Assembly (NCBI GenBank): GCA_037178975.1
Contig: JASJZH010000006.1
Span: 3,844,001-3,908,000, forward strand
DNA from: Oscheius tipulae
Taxonomy: Eukaryota; Nematoda; Chromadorea; Rhabditida; Rhabditidae
Direction of reading: 5' to 3'
DNA: 64,000 nt
The notes under the pieces are model-generated. The model worked only from the letters and a program-made list of their open reading frames with translations, was not told the DNA's origin and ran no database searches. Positions 1 through 11,600 of the stretch are shown here, piece after piece (positions within the stretch are counted from its first letter, which is position 1; the number at the start of each line of letters is the position of its first letter). The position numbers and the translations under genes were made by a program.

Positions 1-378
1 AGAGAGCGACACACCCAATGCTGCACTACTTGAAAAATGCGGGGAATGCAGCTGGAAATGTACTGCCAAAATGAACACATAAGTCTATCTGAAATCTCCC
101 AATGTATAAATAGTTCAACAAATTCTTATCCAAACACTAATCTCATCGAGGATAGTGCAGATCAGGAAAACTGTTTGCTGTTTATTTGCAACGTTAAAAT
201 CTTTGTTTAGAGGTTTAGAGATGTCGGACTGGACCCTCAGCCGACTGACCTATGACACATGGTCAGCAGACGGACCCTCCACCATTACACATCCAAACTT
301 TTTGCCCCAACGATGGCCACGCCGTCAAAATGCCGCTACCTCTTGTTCTAATCTTCTAATAACTTTTAAGTTTCAGTC
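1..378. other. Upstream region of the GH63-like gene
   Basis: I see no supportable gene here. Open frames are short and lack splice signals or recognisable sequence. The end of the region, a pyrimidine-rich run leading to TTTCAG at 371-376, lies just before the ATG at 379 and probably is the trans-splice acceptor of the next gene. Confidence 0.4.
371..376 (+). promoter_or_regulatory. Probable spliced-leader acceptor (TTTCAG)
   Basis: TTTCAG ends two bases before the ATG at 379. No upstream coding exon joins to it, so by nematode convention it is most simply a trans-splice acceptor. This is inference from position and motif only. Confidence 0.45.
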
Positions 379-2668
379 ATGTCGGATAAAACAGATGATG
401 ATCCAAAAATAATGGAACCACATCAAAATCAGGATAGACCAACCAAATCACCTTTGAAAAAAGTCTTGGTGACTTCTTCAAATGTACCGGAAACTGATGG
501 GCAGGCCGTCACTGGCCATCGGAATGAGGAAATTATTCTTTTTGGTATGCTTGTCTTCAAGTTATTAACAGTTCAACATTTTTAGCTGGCATACCAGCAA
601 CAGTACTAGTGGCTATTCTTCTGCAGTATATTTATCACAACTACTATATCATTCCATTAGAGGAGCGGACTCTCTACAATGTTGTCAACATCGAGAGCAA
701 TCAGGTAGTTTTTGCTCTTTTCTCAGACAAGTTCTTCCAGCTACCCTGGATTGCTCGAACAAACCTGTCCACTTTTTCACTTTTTCACAACTCGAATGTT
801 AATCTCCTGTTTACCCATGAAACCGCCGGCAATGGGCCAAGCTTTGTCTGGATAAAAGGAGATAACAAATTCGGAGAAGTAGCACTATCTGGTATTGCAA
901 AGCGGTATTAAACTAAATGACAAGTTCAGATTCCAGCATCACAGTGAAGTATCTCTTCACGAACACTAATTTTGACCTATCCATCAGTTTGGCTAAAGAA
1001 GTTTATGAGGATAAACATCTTGAAGTCTCTACGAACGGAAAGGTGAGCGACAGTGTTTTGTAATTGTTCTCTTGTTTAGCTTTCTTTTTTTAACGAGTCG
1101 CTTATTCTCAATGGCTTCACAATTTCTGGGTTGGAATTGAAAGGTAGTGGCTTCAATACTATACTGCTGCAACCAGGAGATGAAGTTTTCGTTTCTGGAG
1201 CCATTACCAAGGTAGTCGAAAACATGTTGTTTCCATCTTTGTTTAAAAGAAGATTACTTCATTCACCGAGGAGTATGCGTCTGTTGAGAGGGAATACGAA
1301 GCAGCTTTCGACAAAGTGTACCAGCTGAAAGCAAAAGTAGGTTCGATGAGCTGCAGGAAGTTGTCTAACTTCTAGGCCCTCCCGGAGTTTTACCAGAACA
1401 TGGGCAAAGCTGCTCTTTCGTTAGTTCTTTCCTCACTCTACACAGAAGAAAGGTTCTTTGAAGCTTCCGGCGAATACAACTCGTGGTTCAAGATGCAAAG
1501 CATGCCCTTTACTCACATGCACCTGCCAGATGGATGTGAAGATTTAAAGACACAGGGATTGGCAGGCTTGTCTATAGTAGATCTTCATCCGAGGGGAGTA
1601 CTTCAGGTGTTTATAAAGCATATTTTCAATCTTTTTTTTCTAGATGATCAACAGTTGGACGAACTTGGTCAACACCTATGGGAAAATGCCGACAAATGTC
1701 TCCGGGATCTTAGACTACAAAACTAAAATAGCACCTGCATTGTTTGTACTGCTTGACGAGTACATTCATAAGGTAGGCGGCTTGAAGATTGTTTTAAGGA
1801 TCTTTTAGAACGGTATCCTGGAACTTCTACCGTTGTACAAAAATATTGAGAAACTGGGATTCAATCTAATCAATCAACAAATGTCCAACAATCTTTTCGT
1901 GTCCACAGGAGAACATTCTTTCTTTGAGACTTCCAAAAATACTGATAAGGTACAACTGCGTTTATTATAAAATGCCCCTGCTTTAGCACTACTCAGTCGA
2001 ACTGTATGCAATGCTAGTAAAAGCATCTCGAATTCTTTTAAAGCTTTCAACCAAGTTTGGCGATATTGAGAATGCTAAAAAGTTCTCTGACTTCAAAGCT
2101 TCGATTGACAATCACGACACACTACGTCAATTCGAAAATGAGAATTTTGGTTTCACCAACTTTGTGATCAAACTAAAGGATAACAAAGAGGTAGTGTCAG
2201 CAAGTTTCATGTTATAAGCAATGTTCAGATCAAGGAGTTTGTTGAAAAATCTGATTCGCTGGCGCCCTTTGTGTTTCAACTGCTTCCTCCAGCTTCCAAG
2301 GAATTGGAACATGTTCTTGCGAAGCTGAGTTCTCCGGAGGTATCACCATTTATGTTTCTTGCTAAGCAATGATATAGGGCCTGTGGACGAACTACGGAAT
2401 CCGCTCAGGAAATGGAATTTCAGTAGCCTACAACTTCATGATCCTGAAGTCTCTGAACTTCTACTCCCTGCAGTCCAGTCCTAACCAAGATGCAGCTCAT
2501 GCACTATATGCACGACTGCGAAACCACCTGATCATGTTCGTCGCTCAAGAGTTCAAGAAGTCCAAAACGTTCTGGGAGTTCTACAGTGAGACAGACGGTC
2601 ATGGCTTAGGAAGACGCGACTGGCTTCCATCGGCCACAATTCACAAAATTATGGCTGAACTTTACTAA
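379..2668 (+). CDS. GH63 mannosyl-oligosaccharide glucosidase-like protein, probably catalytically degenerate
   Basis: Family 63 glucosidase I trims the terminal glucose from N-glycans in the ER. The product is type II: a short hydrophilic N-terminus (MSDKTDDDPK), then a membrane segment (IPATVLVAILLQYIYHNYY) around 596-650. Recognisable family blocks are the EREYEAAFDKVYQLKAK...GKAALS block (about 1275-1430), which matches the FEKTFQLKEKG...GQAALS block of animal MOGS, and the C-terminal FWEFYSETDGHGLG (about 2574-2615), which matches LWEQYSDRDGRGMG and keeps the presumed catalytic Glu. The FWGTYRPHVYFG, FFPRGFLWDEGFH (catalytic Asp) and PPYWRG motifs are missing, and the protein is about 560 residues instead of roughly 830. 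About ten introns of 36-60 nt interrupt it. It is convergent with the next gene. It is either a pseudo-enzyme paralogue or a fast-evolving orthologue. Confidence 0.72.
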
Positions 2669-2771
2669 AAAGTTCTTCATAGACTTTTATTAATATTATT
2701 AAATCAGGCTTTCTGCCTGCATGAGCTGGAATGTGATCAGTTTGATGAGATTGTCAGGAAGTGAAACAACG

Positions 2772-5067
2772 TTATTCGCAATCTTTTGCAAATGGCACCA
2801 TTTCTAAGCTGTCCAGTTCGCTGGACTGCGTTTTCTGAAGAAATACATGCTTTCACAAATAAACAGATCTTACCGCTTTCAAATAAGCGACGAGCTCACT
2901 GTTTTCTTGTGAGAAAAATTCTTCAGGATCTCGAACAATTAGAGCTGCCTGATTGCAAGGACCTTGGCTGTTCACAATGAGCATGAAATTACTGTTCTCT
3001 TCGTCGGCTTTAACAATGCATACTGTAAATCATATCAAGGCGGGCATTTAAAAAAAACGTACGTGGAACAGAGAGCGTGTTTCCATTAGAATTTCGAATG
3101 TTCATTTCCAACGAGGTATCGCCCTTTATGAAAGCATTTCCTTGCATCTGAAACAATGCTAAGATGTTTGAAAATTTTACTAACCCTGTGAACAGCATCA
3201 TCGTCGTTTGTTTTAAACTCCCACGCCATTCTTGCCTCGGTCGAGTGGAAGCCTTTTTTAAAGGGAGACACTATCTGATTTTGTTACAGAAAAACTGTTT
3301 CACACCTTGAATTCGACTACAACTCAGAGAGGCAGGAGCATCAGTTGACAGAAGACTGCTCAGTTTCTCGTAGACATCAGCGAGCATAGACTTCGATGCC
3401 AATGCGGGGATCCATATGCCCTACAAAATGATATCTTTCTAGACTTGATTGGAACTTACTGAGAGAGCATTAGGGTCAACCTCTACGCACTCGCATTGCT
3501 GTTCTTGTTCTTGGTCTCTGAACAAGTGATAGTAACGTTCACTGAAATCTGTGTTACCTCCTAATGGCAGTAGAAACGGGCACTCTAGGGGAATAACGAA
3601 TTTCTTTCTGTGGATGTCTTCTGAAGTCGCGAGAATGAACTCTGGATCTTTCAGTGGTAGGTACAGTACTGCGTTCCGGAGGCATCTGACAATTTTCTTA
3701 TCGGATGTTTTTCAACTAACCTCGGTAGTAACTTCTTCAACAACAAAAGCCGTCGGAGGAGGAGCTTGAGGAGCTGCAGTGATGCCCGTATCCACAAGCT
3801 GTGGGAACGCAGATGGGTTTAGCTCGGGAAGATCTGCCAAATTGTTCAAGTTTCGAGGTCCATCTTGCATATCAACAAGATGAGAGAGATTCCAAGAATG
3901 AAGTTGCTCCCTCAACTGAGCTTCCATCTTTGCTTTCCTGGTTTCGATTTCCTTAGCCTTAGCGTGTAGCTCCTTCTCCATCTTTTTCTGTAGCTCAATG
4001 CGTTTCTTCTGCTCCTCCAGCTCAACTTGCAGAACCTGAAATTGTTTACTTTTATCTGCACTTCCACTACCTGAAGTTGATTCCGTTTTGAGATGAATTC
4101 TTTGGTCTGGAGCGTGGCTTCGTAGGTTTCAAGAATGTTTTTCATACGTTTGATATCCTCCACTGACAAACCATCAGCTCCTCTGGTACGCATACTAGTG
4201 ACAACTTCATTGAGGGCTGGGTCAATTGGGGAAGGTTCATTTTGCATGAAACCTGGAGGAGCGCCCAGAGTATCTGAACTCATGTTTAGGGTTTGTTTCA
4301 TATAGTTTACCAAAATGCTGAGGAGCTCTTCGAAGAAGTGAATTGACTTCTCCAATTCTGCGAGGATCAACCATTGCGAGATCGAATTTATTGGCAAAAT
4401 CGTCATTGTGAAGAGAGGTAGGTGGATAGGGAGGAGGCGTGTTGATTCTGCTAGCTACCATATCGGCAATCTATAAGAAAAAGTTCAATGAGACCCTTTC
4501 CGTACCTCCTCAGCTGTGGGAGACTTAGTAGTTGGAGGAGGAGGCTTTTTTGTAGTGAAAACACCTTCCATTTTGTTTCGTCTGATGTATTCGTCGAAGT
4601 CTTTAACTGGAACTCCGTCGACCAGCATTACCTCCGGTGTAGTCGTCTTCTGCGTAGTAGTGCTGAAAAGTTTTCTGGTTGGCAAAATGTTCCAAAGACT
4701 TACAAAAAGTTCAAGAATCCGTTACTTTTACCAAAAAGACTACTGCCAGAATCAGACTTGCCAGTACCTGTCTTATTCATTCCCAAATCAGGTAGAACCT
4801 CTTCAGCTACTCCCATTGGATTGACTACCAGTTGACTGATCAGTCCATCACCAAGTACTGTTGAGATCATGTTTCTGAAACCAAATAAATCTAGAAATCA
4901 ATGTTGTTTTACTTGATGCCGTCTGGTTTTCCTTCTAAGCCCCCAGCAATAGCTTCAGGGAGTTCTGGTAAAGTTGAAATCATCCTTTTTGCGAATTGGA
5001 CGGAAGGTGGAGGACCTTCTTCACTATATACTGTGGCTATGCATAAAAGAAGAACAAGTAACCGCAT
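2772..5067 (-). CDS. Unrecognised secreted protein with Pro/Thr-rich and coiled-coil segments
   Basis: I do not recognise the family. The first exon (5067-4913) encodes a clear signal peptide, MRLLVLLLCIATVYS, missing from simple long-ORF scans. Next come a short hydrophobic segment, a Thr/Pro-rich stretch (STTTQKTTTPE, TTKKPPPPTTKSPT; about 4674-4506), a segment with IADMVASRINTPPPYPP, a charged helical region likely to form a coiled coil (LEEQKKRIELQKKMEKELHAK; about 4030-3910), and a C-terminal globular part with several cysteines (CECVEVDP, LSCSRIQ, LCIVKA, GPCNQAA) ending VPFAKDCE. Introns are 32-41 nt. At 3697-3720 the only good donor/acceptor pair is 24 nt long, and an acceptor 11 nt downstream gives a different, short C-terminus stopping at 3554. 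It is secreted or extracellular by inference. Confidence 0.6.
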
Positions 5068-5606
5068 TGACTGAAAGTATTTTGAGGACGGAAGTGCTTA
5101 GGCAAAAAGTGAAAAGTTCAAGTGAAAGCAGCGACCGTGCGACGGTGATCAGCGGCAATGAGTGAAATAGTGAAAATTGGGTCGTGATTTCTCTTGCGAC
5201 ATCGGATTTCGGCGGGTGGAGTGCCGAACCGCCTTCTCTTCAGGTGGGCGTCGATGCGGGTCATCCGATAGCCCATTTATCTCAAAGAAACATAAAAATC
5301 GCTCATTTGATGAGCGATTTTTATGTTTCTTGAAGTCATCTGACCTTTTGCCTATAAGAAAAGACAGAAAATGGTACAAAATATTTATTGTCTAGGCACT
5401 TAGAATTCTGTACGACAAAAATCTACGGTATGACAGTTTGACAGGGCTTTGAAAGAATAGATTTGTGGAAATGAGAGAGAACAAAAACTTAGGCTATGTG
5501 CATGTGGTTGTTTCACCTGTTTGTTTTCAATTGAGCCACAGAACCTTAATAATAAAATTACAACAAGCAGCCGGAACGACTTCAATGAGATGGGTTTTGA
5601 GCTTTT
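5068..5606. other. Intergenic region with a perfect hairpin
   Basis: This separates the signal-peptide exon of the secreted gene from the stop codon of liprin-beta. I see no gene. It contains a perfect 21-bp inverted repeat with a 5-base loop at 5285-5331. Confidence 0.5.
5285..5331. repeat. Perfect 21-bp inverted repeat (5-nt loop)
   Basis: Left arm 5285-5305 and right arm 5311-5331 are exact reverse complements, separated by TTTGA. The arms begin AAGAAACATAAAAATC. Pairing stops exactly at the arm ends, so it is a stand-alone hairpin and not a longer transposon terminus. It lies between two minus-strand genes. Confidence 0.85.
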
Positions 5607-8600
5607 TCACTGCGCTGAGTACTGGATCGATCCATTGTCACCATTCTAAAACTTAAAGTTTTTAGAATAGGGCGAAAATAGTACCTGAAGTAGCATCTCC
5701 TTTGGACAAAGAGGTTCCTCAGGCTCCAAACAGATTTCATTCTTTGTCTTCTTCCTCGTCAGTGAAAATCCTTTTTTCACAACCTAAAACTTCTCCAATT
5801 ACTTGAAACAGAAGAAAATACCTTGATTCGGTTGTTAGGAGACAACTGAGGGAAGATTCCATTTGCCAAGAAATCACGCTTCTCGGAGATGATCCTCTGA
5901 CCCAGTATTCTGTTGAAATGATGGGTAAGGTGTCGTCGGATCAAAGTTTTGTGGGCTGGGATTTTCAGTACGTCGGCTAATGACTCCGCTGTGAACGTCG
6001 GCTCATACACCTTCAATTAAGCTTGTTGTGAAACTAGTCAGGCACAAACCATCAGGGCTCCTGGAGTTCCTGCACAAAGAAGATTCGGAGTGAACTCTGC
6101 CAAGTCGATGGTTCTCAGCCATTCACAGGTGGCAATGTGGGACCACTTGACTACTTGTTCAGAGCAAGGGTACTGATTGGTCAAGTTCTTAGAAAGAAGT
6201 TTGAAAAGAAAGCGAAGACACTTACTGGATCGAAGCGTTTCTCCAGACAGCCGATGTTAAAATCATTCTGTTTCAGGAACTGAAGACTGCGAGCAATGGC
6301 ATAGTAATGATGAGAGTTCGTGATGTGCATCTCTACCATATCAGCAGCCGACAGACGGTTCAACAGAGCGCCATCGACCACGTTTTCCGTAAAAATATCC
6401 TTGTACTGAGGTAGACCGATCTCCTCGAGCCATTTCAGAGACTGAATGTAATGCATGAACACAGAAAAACGAGAAATGTACCATATGAACATCCCATTTG
6501 GCACAAGGCTCGAAGTTGTCGTCCTCGATGTTCTTCAAAAGCACCCTCAGTCTCTTCCTGTGAATGGGATTTCGGATGCCTAACACCTAAAATCATGTCA
6601 TTGAGTACTGTAATCAAGTTCTCTTACAGTTTCCAGTTCATGAGTGCTCATGTTGATCAGGTGTCTTCCAGTCCGAGCATGTTTGGCCACATCAGGAACG
6701 TACTGAGGAAAACCGATCTCTGCTATCCATTCACACAGCTGTTCACTTCTGCAGCTCATTTGTCAGATTGGGAAAACGAGGGAAATAACACACCTCCAGT
6801 CGACGAATTGTGAGAACGGTGGACGAATAGCAATTGCTCCCGAGAGCGGACCAGTTGAACCCAGTCGAGCCATTGACGTTGAACGAACAGTCGTATTTCT
6901 CTTGAAGGCACTGGATCCTTGATCTTGGGATGTGCTTCTGGTCAGTTTACTGAACAAGTTCCTGAGAGAGGAGCGGGTACGATCTCGTCTGAGAGGCTTC
7001 TGATTGATAGACGACACTTGAGAGGCTGTCGTAGAGTTTCTTCCTCTAGTGATCTCATCGTCCGATTCAACTGCAAATGTTTCCCTTACTCTGCTTTAAC
7101 AAATCCGATTCGGTTATCAACTCATCTCGTGAAAAACGTTAGAGACAACGAAAGTGGCCAGTTGGTGGTTTTGTTAGAACTTCGCCAACGGTTGTTATTA
7201 AAAACAAAAAGGCGTGTTAGGTGTTCTGACACAAAATCACCTAGATTTGGTGCGCTTGTAGCTCTCTTATTTCGTTTCAATTTTCCAGCAATCCAGCGAT
7301 TCATCTGCTCTCTATATTTGTTTCTGCTACCGCCAACGGAGGCAACAGATGCGGTAGATCGGAACTCACCAGCGAAAATTCCCGAACTCAAAGACAACTT
7401 TTTGGCCGGTAAAGTTAGTGTGGAGGCAGCCTGAAACGTTGCAGTTTAGTCAAAAGTCATATTTCTTCTACCTTATTGCCCATGCCTCTAGGCAAGCTAG
7501 CGGTTGAGTAATTTCTCTGCTGGCTGTGATGGATATCGCTGACCCTCCGCAGCTCATCCAGCTCAGCTGCCAACTGCCGGGCAGCAGGCGAGGATGGAGG
7601 CCGATATCTGTAAAAAAAAAAGAGAAATTTATGATGGACGGAGCCCAACCCACCCTGGACAGTCATTTTTTACTGATGGGTTGTAATGCCGTTGGTTTTC
7701 TGCCCAATGTTGAGGGGAAGCTGTTGACAATGAGGATGTGTAAGAGGAGGAGGACTGAAAAGGAGAAGGATATTAAAAATTAGCCTGTTAGTTAACCTGA
7801 ACAGTGCTTCGTGCATGTGGTGCAATGGCAGAGGAACACAAACTTACAGGAAAGGATGTCGAGTGTGGCATAGCTCCATCAGGCTCTTCCTATAAATTGC
7901 TTGTTTGACATTGAAACACAAACAAACCATGAGTAAACGCTTGATTTGGGTGTTCAGATCAAACTGTTGGTCGTTCCATCGATGGGCAGGCGAGAAGTAC
8001 TCGTCTTTTTGATATTGCTAAACACAGAAATTTGAAACGAAAAAAATCAACAAACTCTTCCACGCATGTGTTCATCCAGAGCGCTCCGTAGATTGTGGAT
8101 CTGGACGTTTTTTGCCTCGTTGTCGGCTATCAGTCTTTGCAGGGCGGTTCTCATCTGATCCATTTCGTCCACTAAAGCATAAAATGTGATAAGAATTAGG
8201 TGATACTTACGTTGCTTGCTCTCATTTCTTGGTGGTCGGAAGGCACCAGAAAATCCGTTGATCTGATTCTGAAGCTGCTGCTGGACAACCATTCCATGCA
8301 TAGACTGGTTCACATAATCCATTTCATTCTGAACATTTGTTCCATTTGCATTACGGCTTTTCTTACCTGCGACAGTTTCAGCTTCCTCTCCGTTTCGCTC
8401 TTCTCCTTTTCAAGCGTAGCATACTTCAACTTGAGATTCGACATCTCTGCCATTAGGTCCATTTTCTTGGATTCAAGATCCGAGCAATCATCTGCTCTAT
8501 ATTTCTGAATACGTTTTGTTTTCAACTTGAGATTCTGCTTACTTCATGAAGAAGCTCTTCTGTAGAAGTGAGATTTTTACGTTTTAAGGCCAAAAGTGCT

Positions 8601-11600
8601 TCGAGATCCCGTATTTTCTCCTTCTGGGCGCTAACTTGTTCCGTAAGGACCGATACCTAAACCCATTGTTTTCTCCACATTCCACACCACCTGTAGTGAA
8701 AGTGATTCTCTTGCCATTGCTAACCGGTGTAGTTTTTCCTGTATTTCCGGATACTCCGGACAGGAAACAGTGGACATCGAAGGAGAAGGACTCTAAAATA
8801 AAAAGTTATTTGCAAGCAGTTTTGACTCGATTTTCCCACGCTTACATTGTTTCACAGTAATCTCTCAAAACTCATAGTGACATCCCGAAAGCCACTTTTT
8901 TCATGCTGTTAGTACCTTCGACTTGGATCGCGAAGCAGCCATCCCGACATTGTGTTACTGTTCCTCCATCTGAACGACAAATCTGTTAGTCAGCAAAATG
9001 AAGATCAGAAGGAGAAAGCAGTCGTTTTCGACTCGGCTCTGGTGAGCGCGGCTGGAGTGACGTTCATTTTGGTCTCCGCATATAAATGCAGCAATTAGTT
9101 AGAGGGCCAATGGGACGCGATGAGCACTCCCAAAATTCAGTTTGTCTTCACAGGTGTAGTATAACAGATTGGCAAGCAAATACTTACAAGACTCGTACGG
9201 CTCTTCCAATTCCTAGCCCTTTGATAGTCAATCGGAAAGAGAGCAGGAATTTCCAGCTGCGAAGAGTATTTTGTGTCACTGAGACTCCGATGGATCTTAT
9301 GCTGCTTAGGACGCATTCGGTATGGCGGAGGAGGTGGCAAATAACTGCAGATTGAGCCGGACGACATGGCCGACCCAAAACCCGAATCAGAATAATGAGT
9401 GACGTAGGGCAGAACTGGTCGCGACGCTTGGATCCTGCATTGAAAACATAAGCTCTACGGGGCGGTTCACACACTTGGCTGATTAGTTGAAATGTGGTGT
9501 TAAATTTAAGTGCCGAGTGGAATTCGAACCCTTTTCTGTGAGGAGCCCATCACTCATTAAGGGTCGAGAGAACGTTTCAGGGTACGCCAGTTGTTTCAAC
9601 AAAAATATGCCTCAAAGAGGGAAAGCTAGACTCCTATGAACTATATTTGCAGATTTGTCGTTTTATCAAATCACTGCCTGACCTTCCTTCTAAAAGCATT
9701 TCAGAAGATGCTTTTAGAGGACCGGTTATAAAATCTGGGTCATAACGCCAGAAGCACTTATCAGTTTAAACTTTGTCAAAATATCATTGAGGAAGCAGTA
9801 ATGATCGGGGAGCTCACGTTTTTTCTTCATTGTAATAGCTAGAACAAGCACAGATGTACTGCTTGCTGAAAGTTTTTCTCTTCTGATCGAACCTAACGTT
9901 ACAGAAAAGTAGGAGAACGAAATTTCTCTCTCAAGCTAGTGTGGGAACGTAAAGTACGCGCTCAATCAATGCAACAATTTTTATGGTTAGTAGGAGTTCA
10001 AAAAGCAAAAACTAACTTGACAGCTCCACTAGGTTCTCTAAATACATTTCCACTGCCACTGCTGTGGAGGATATCTTGACCATAGGCGTCGAAATGGCTG
10101 TTCTGACTGCTCATGGTCAAAGTTGACATCCTGCGCAAGTCGGAGCTAGACCCGATGGAATCAGAATATGTTCGAGAAAATTCTAGTTTATTCGACATGG
10201 CTGCTGGCTGTGGAAGATTCCTCCATGCACAAAGATGCGGGAAATAATAAGGTGGCGGTGGCGATAGCTCCGCAAGCCGCGACCAACTGTCGGCACTCAG
10301 ACTACACTGCAGATCAATCCGCAACGCAACGTCATAAACAGATTGGAAGGTCCTAGTAAAATTGTAAATCTTCCCTTCTTATTTTTCTGGTCCACTATCA
10401 GTCCAGAATGATTGAACGACAAAGGAGCCTCTTTATTGGACTCTGGGATGAGATGTGTTCGTAATTTGGTCGACATGAATAACAAGTACAGCAATATATT
10501 TTTTTACACTGACACTGATTGGATGCTTACCAGAAATCGAAAAATGGTCAGCGCCGGAAGAGGGAAGCGACAGAATGGGATTCAAAACAATTTTCGCGTT
10601 TGAAGGATCATTGACTCCGATGCCTTGGCAAGAAAAAGCTGGCTTTTTGGGCTTTCATTTCGATGCCAATGGGATAATCCTCAAGCTGCTGAATATATTA
10701 CTTATAAAAACAGTTCTGAATACATTGGGACCAGCGCGTTCTTGAGTGAGCTAAAAAAAGTGGCGGAATGCAATTGGAGAAGGTTTTGAGGCGATACAAG
10801 TGAGATGGACAAAACGAGCTGGGACCCCGGCTGCAGCTAATAATGTTAGCACTGGATTGCGACCAAATATGGCAATCGGCTCACTGTGCAATTAGCGACT
10901 GTGAAGGTGAAGAGAACAACGACAACGATAGACAACTAATCTACTACACAACGAAGGAACAAAGTGGATGAGCGCATAGTGGGCAGCCGACTAAATTACC
11001 TCGTCCCAGGGGTAGCGCTCAAATTTAGCGCACAAACACCGGCAACATTCTTACCACCTTAAGTAGACAAGGTAGAGATCTCATTGTAGGCATGATTGGA
11101 ACCAGCAGTGGCACGGTTTCTGCGCGCCCAGATGAAACAGCGTCCTTCCGATTTATGTGATTGCCTCCAGGGGCAAAAACTGTCCCTCCCGTAACCCATG
11201 CAAGTCAGATTAGGCTGACTTAATGAATGACTTTTGTACTGTACTTTGAACGCCGACATCATAAACTGCAGGTGGCTATTACAACAAGTGGTCGGCAGTC
11301 TGCTGCCTCTTCGCGTATCCTCCTTCCTCACACCATCCATCACACATGCTGGAACCCCTGCATACCTCACATTCCAGTGTACAAGTTGGTTAGCAGGCTA
11401 GGTAACGCTCCCCAAAGGTGTAAAGTACTAACCGAATCTCCTGACATCCACTTCATAATCTTCAAGCTGGTCTCAAGATCCGGTCTTTCCAAAATGCTGT
11501 TCTCTTCTATGGCCTAATTGGTTGGTTCATTTAGTTTCACACAAACGTTTCCTACCTTCACAAAATCATGGTAGATTTTTGGCGGGTTGCAGAGAGAGGA

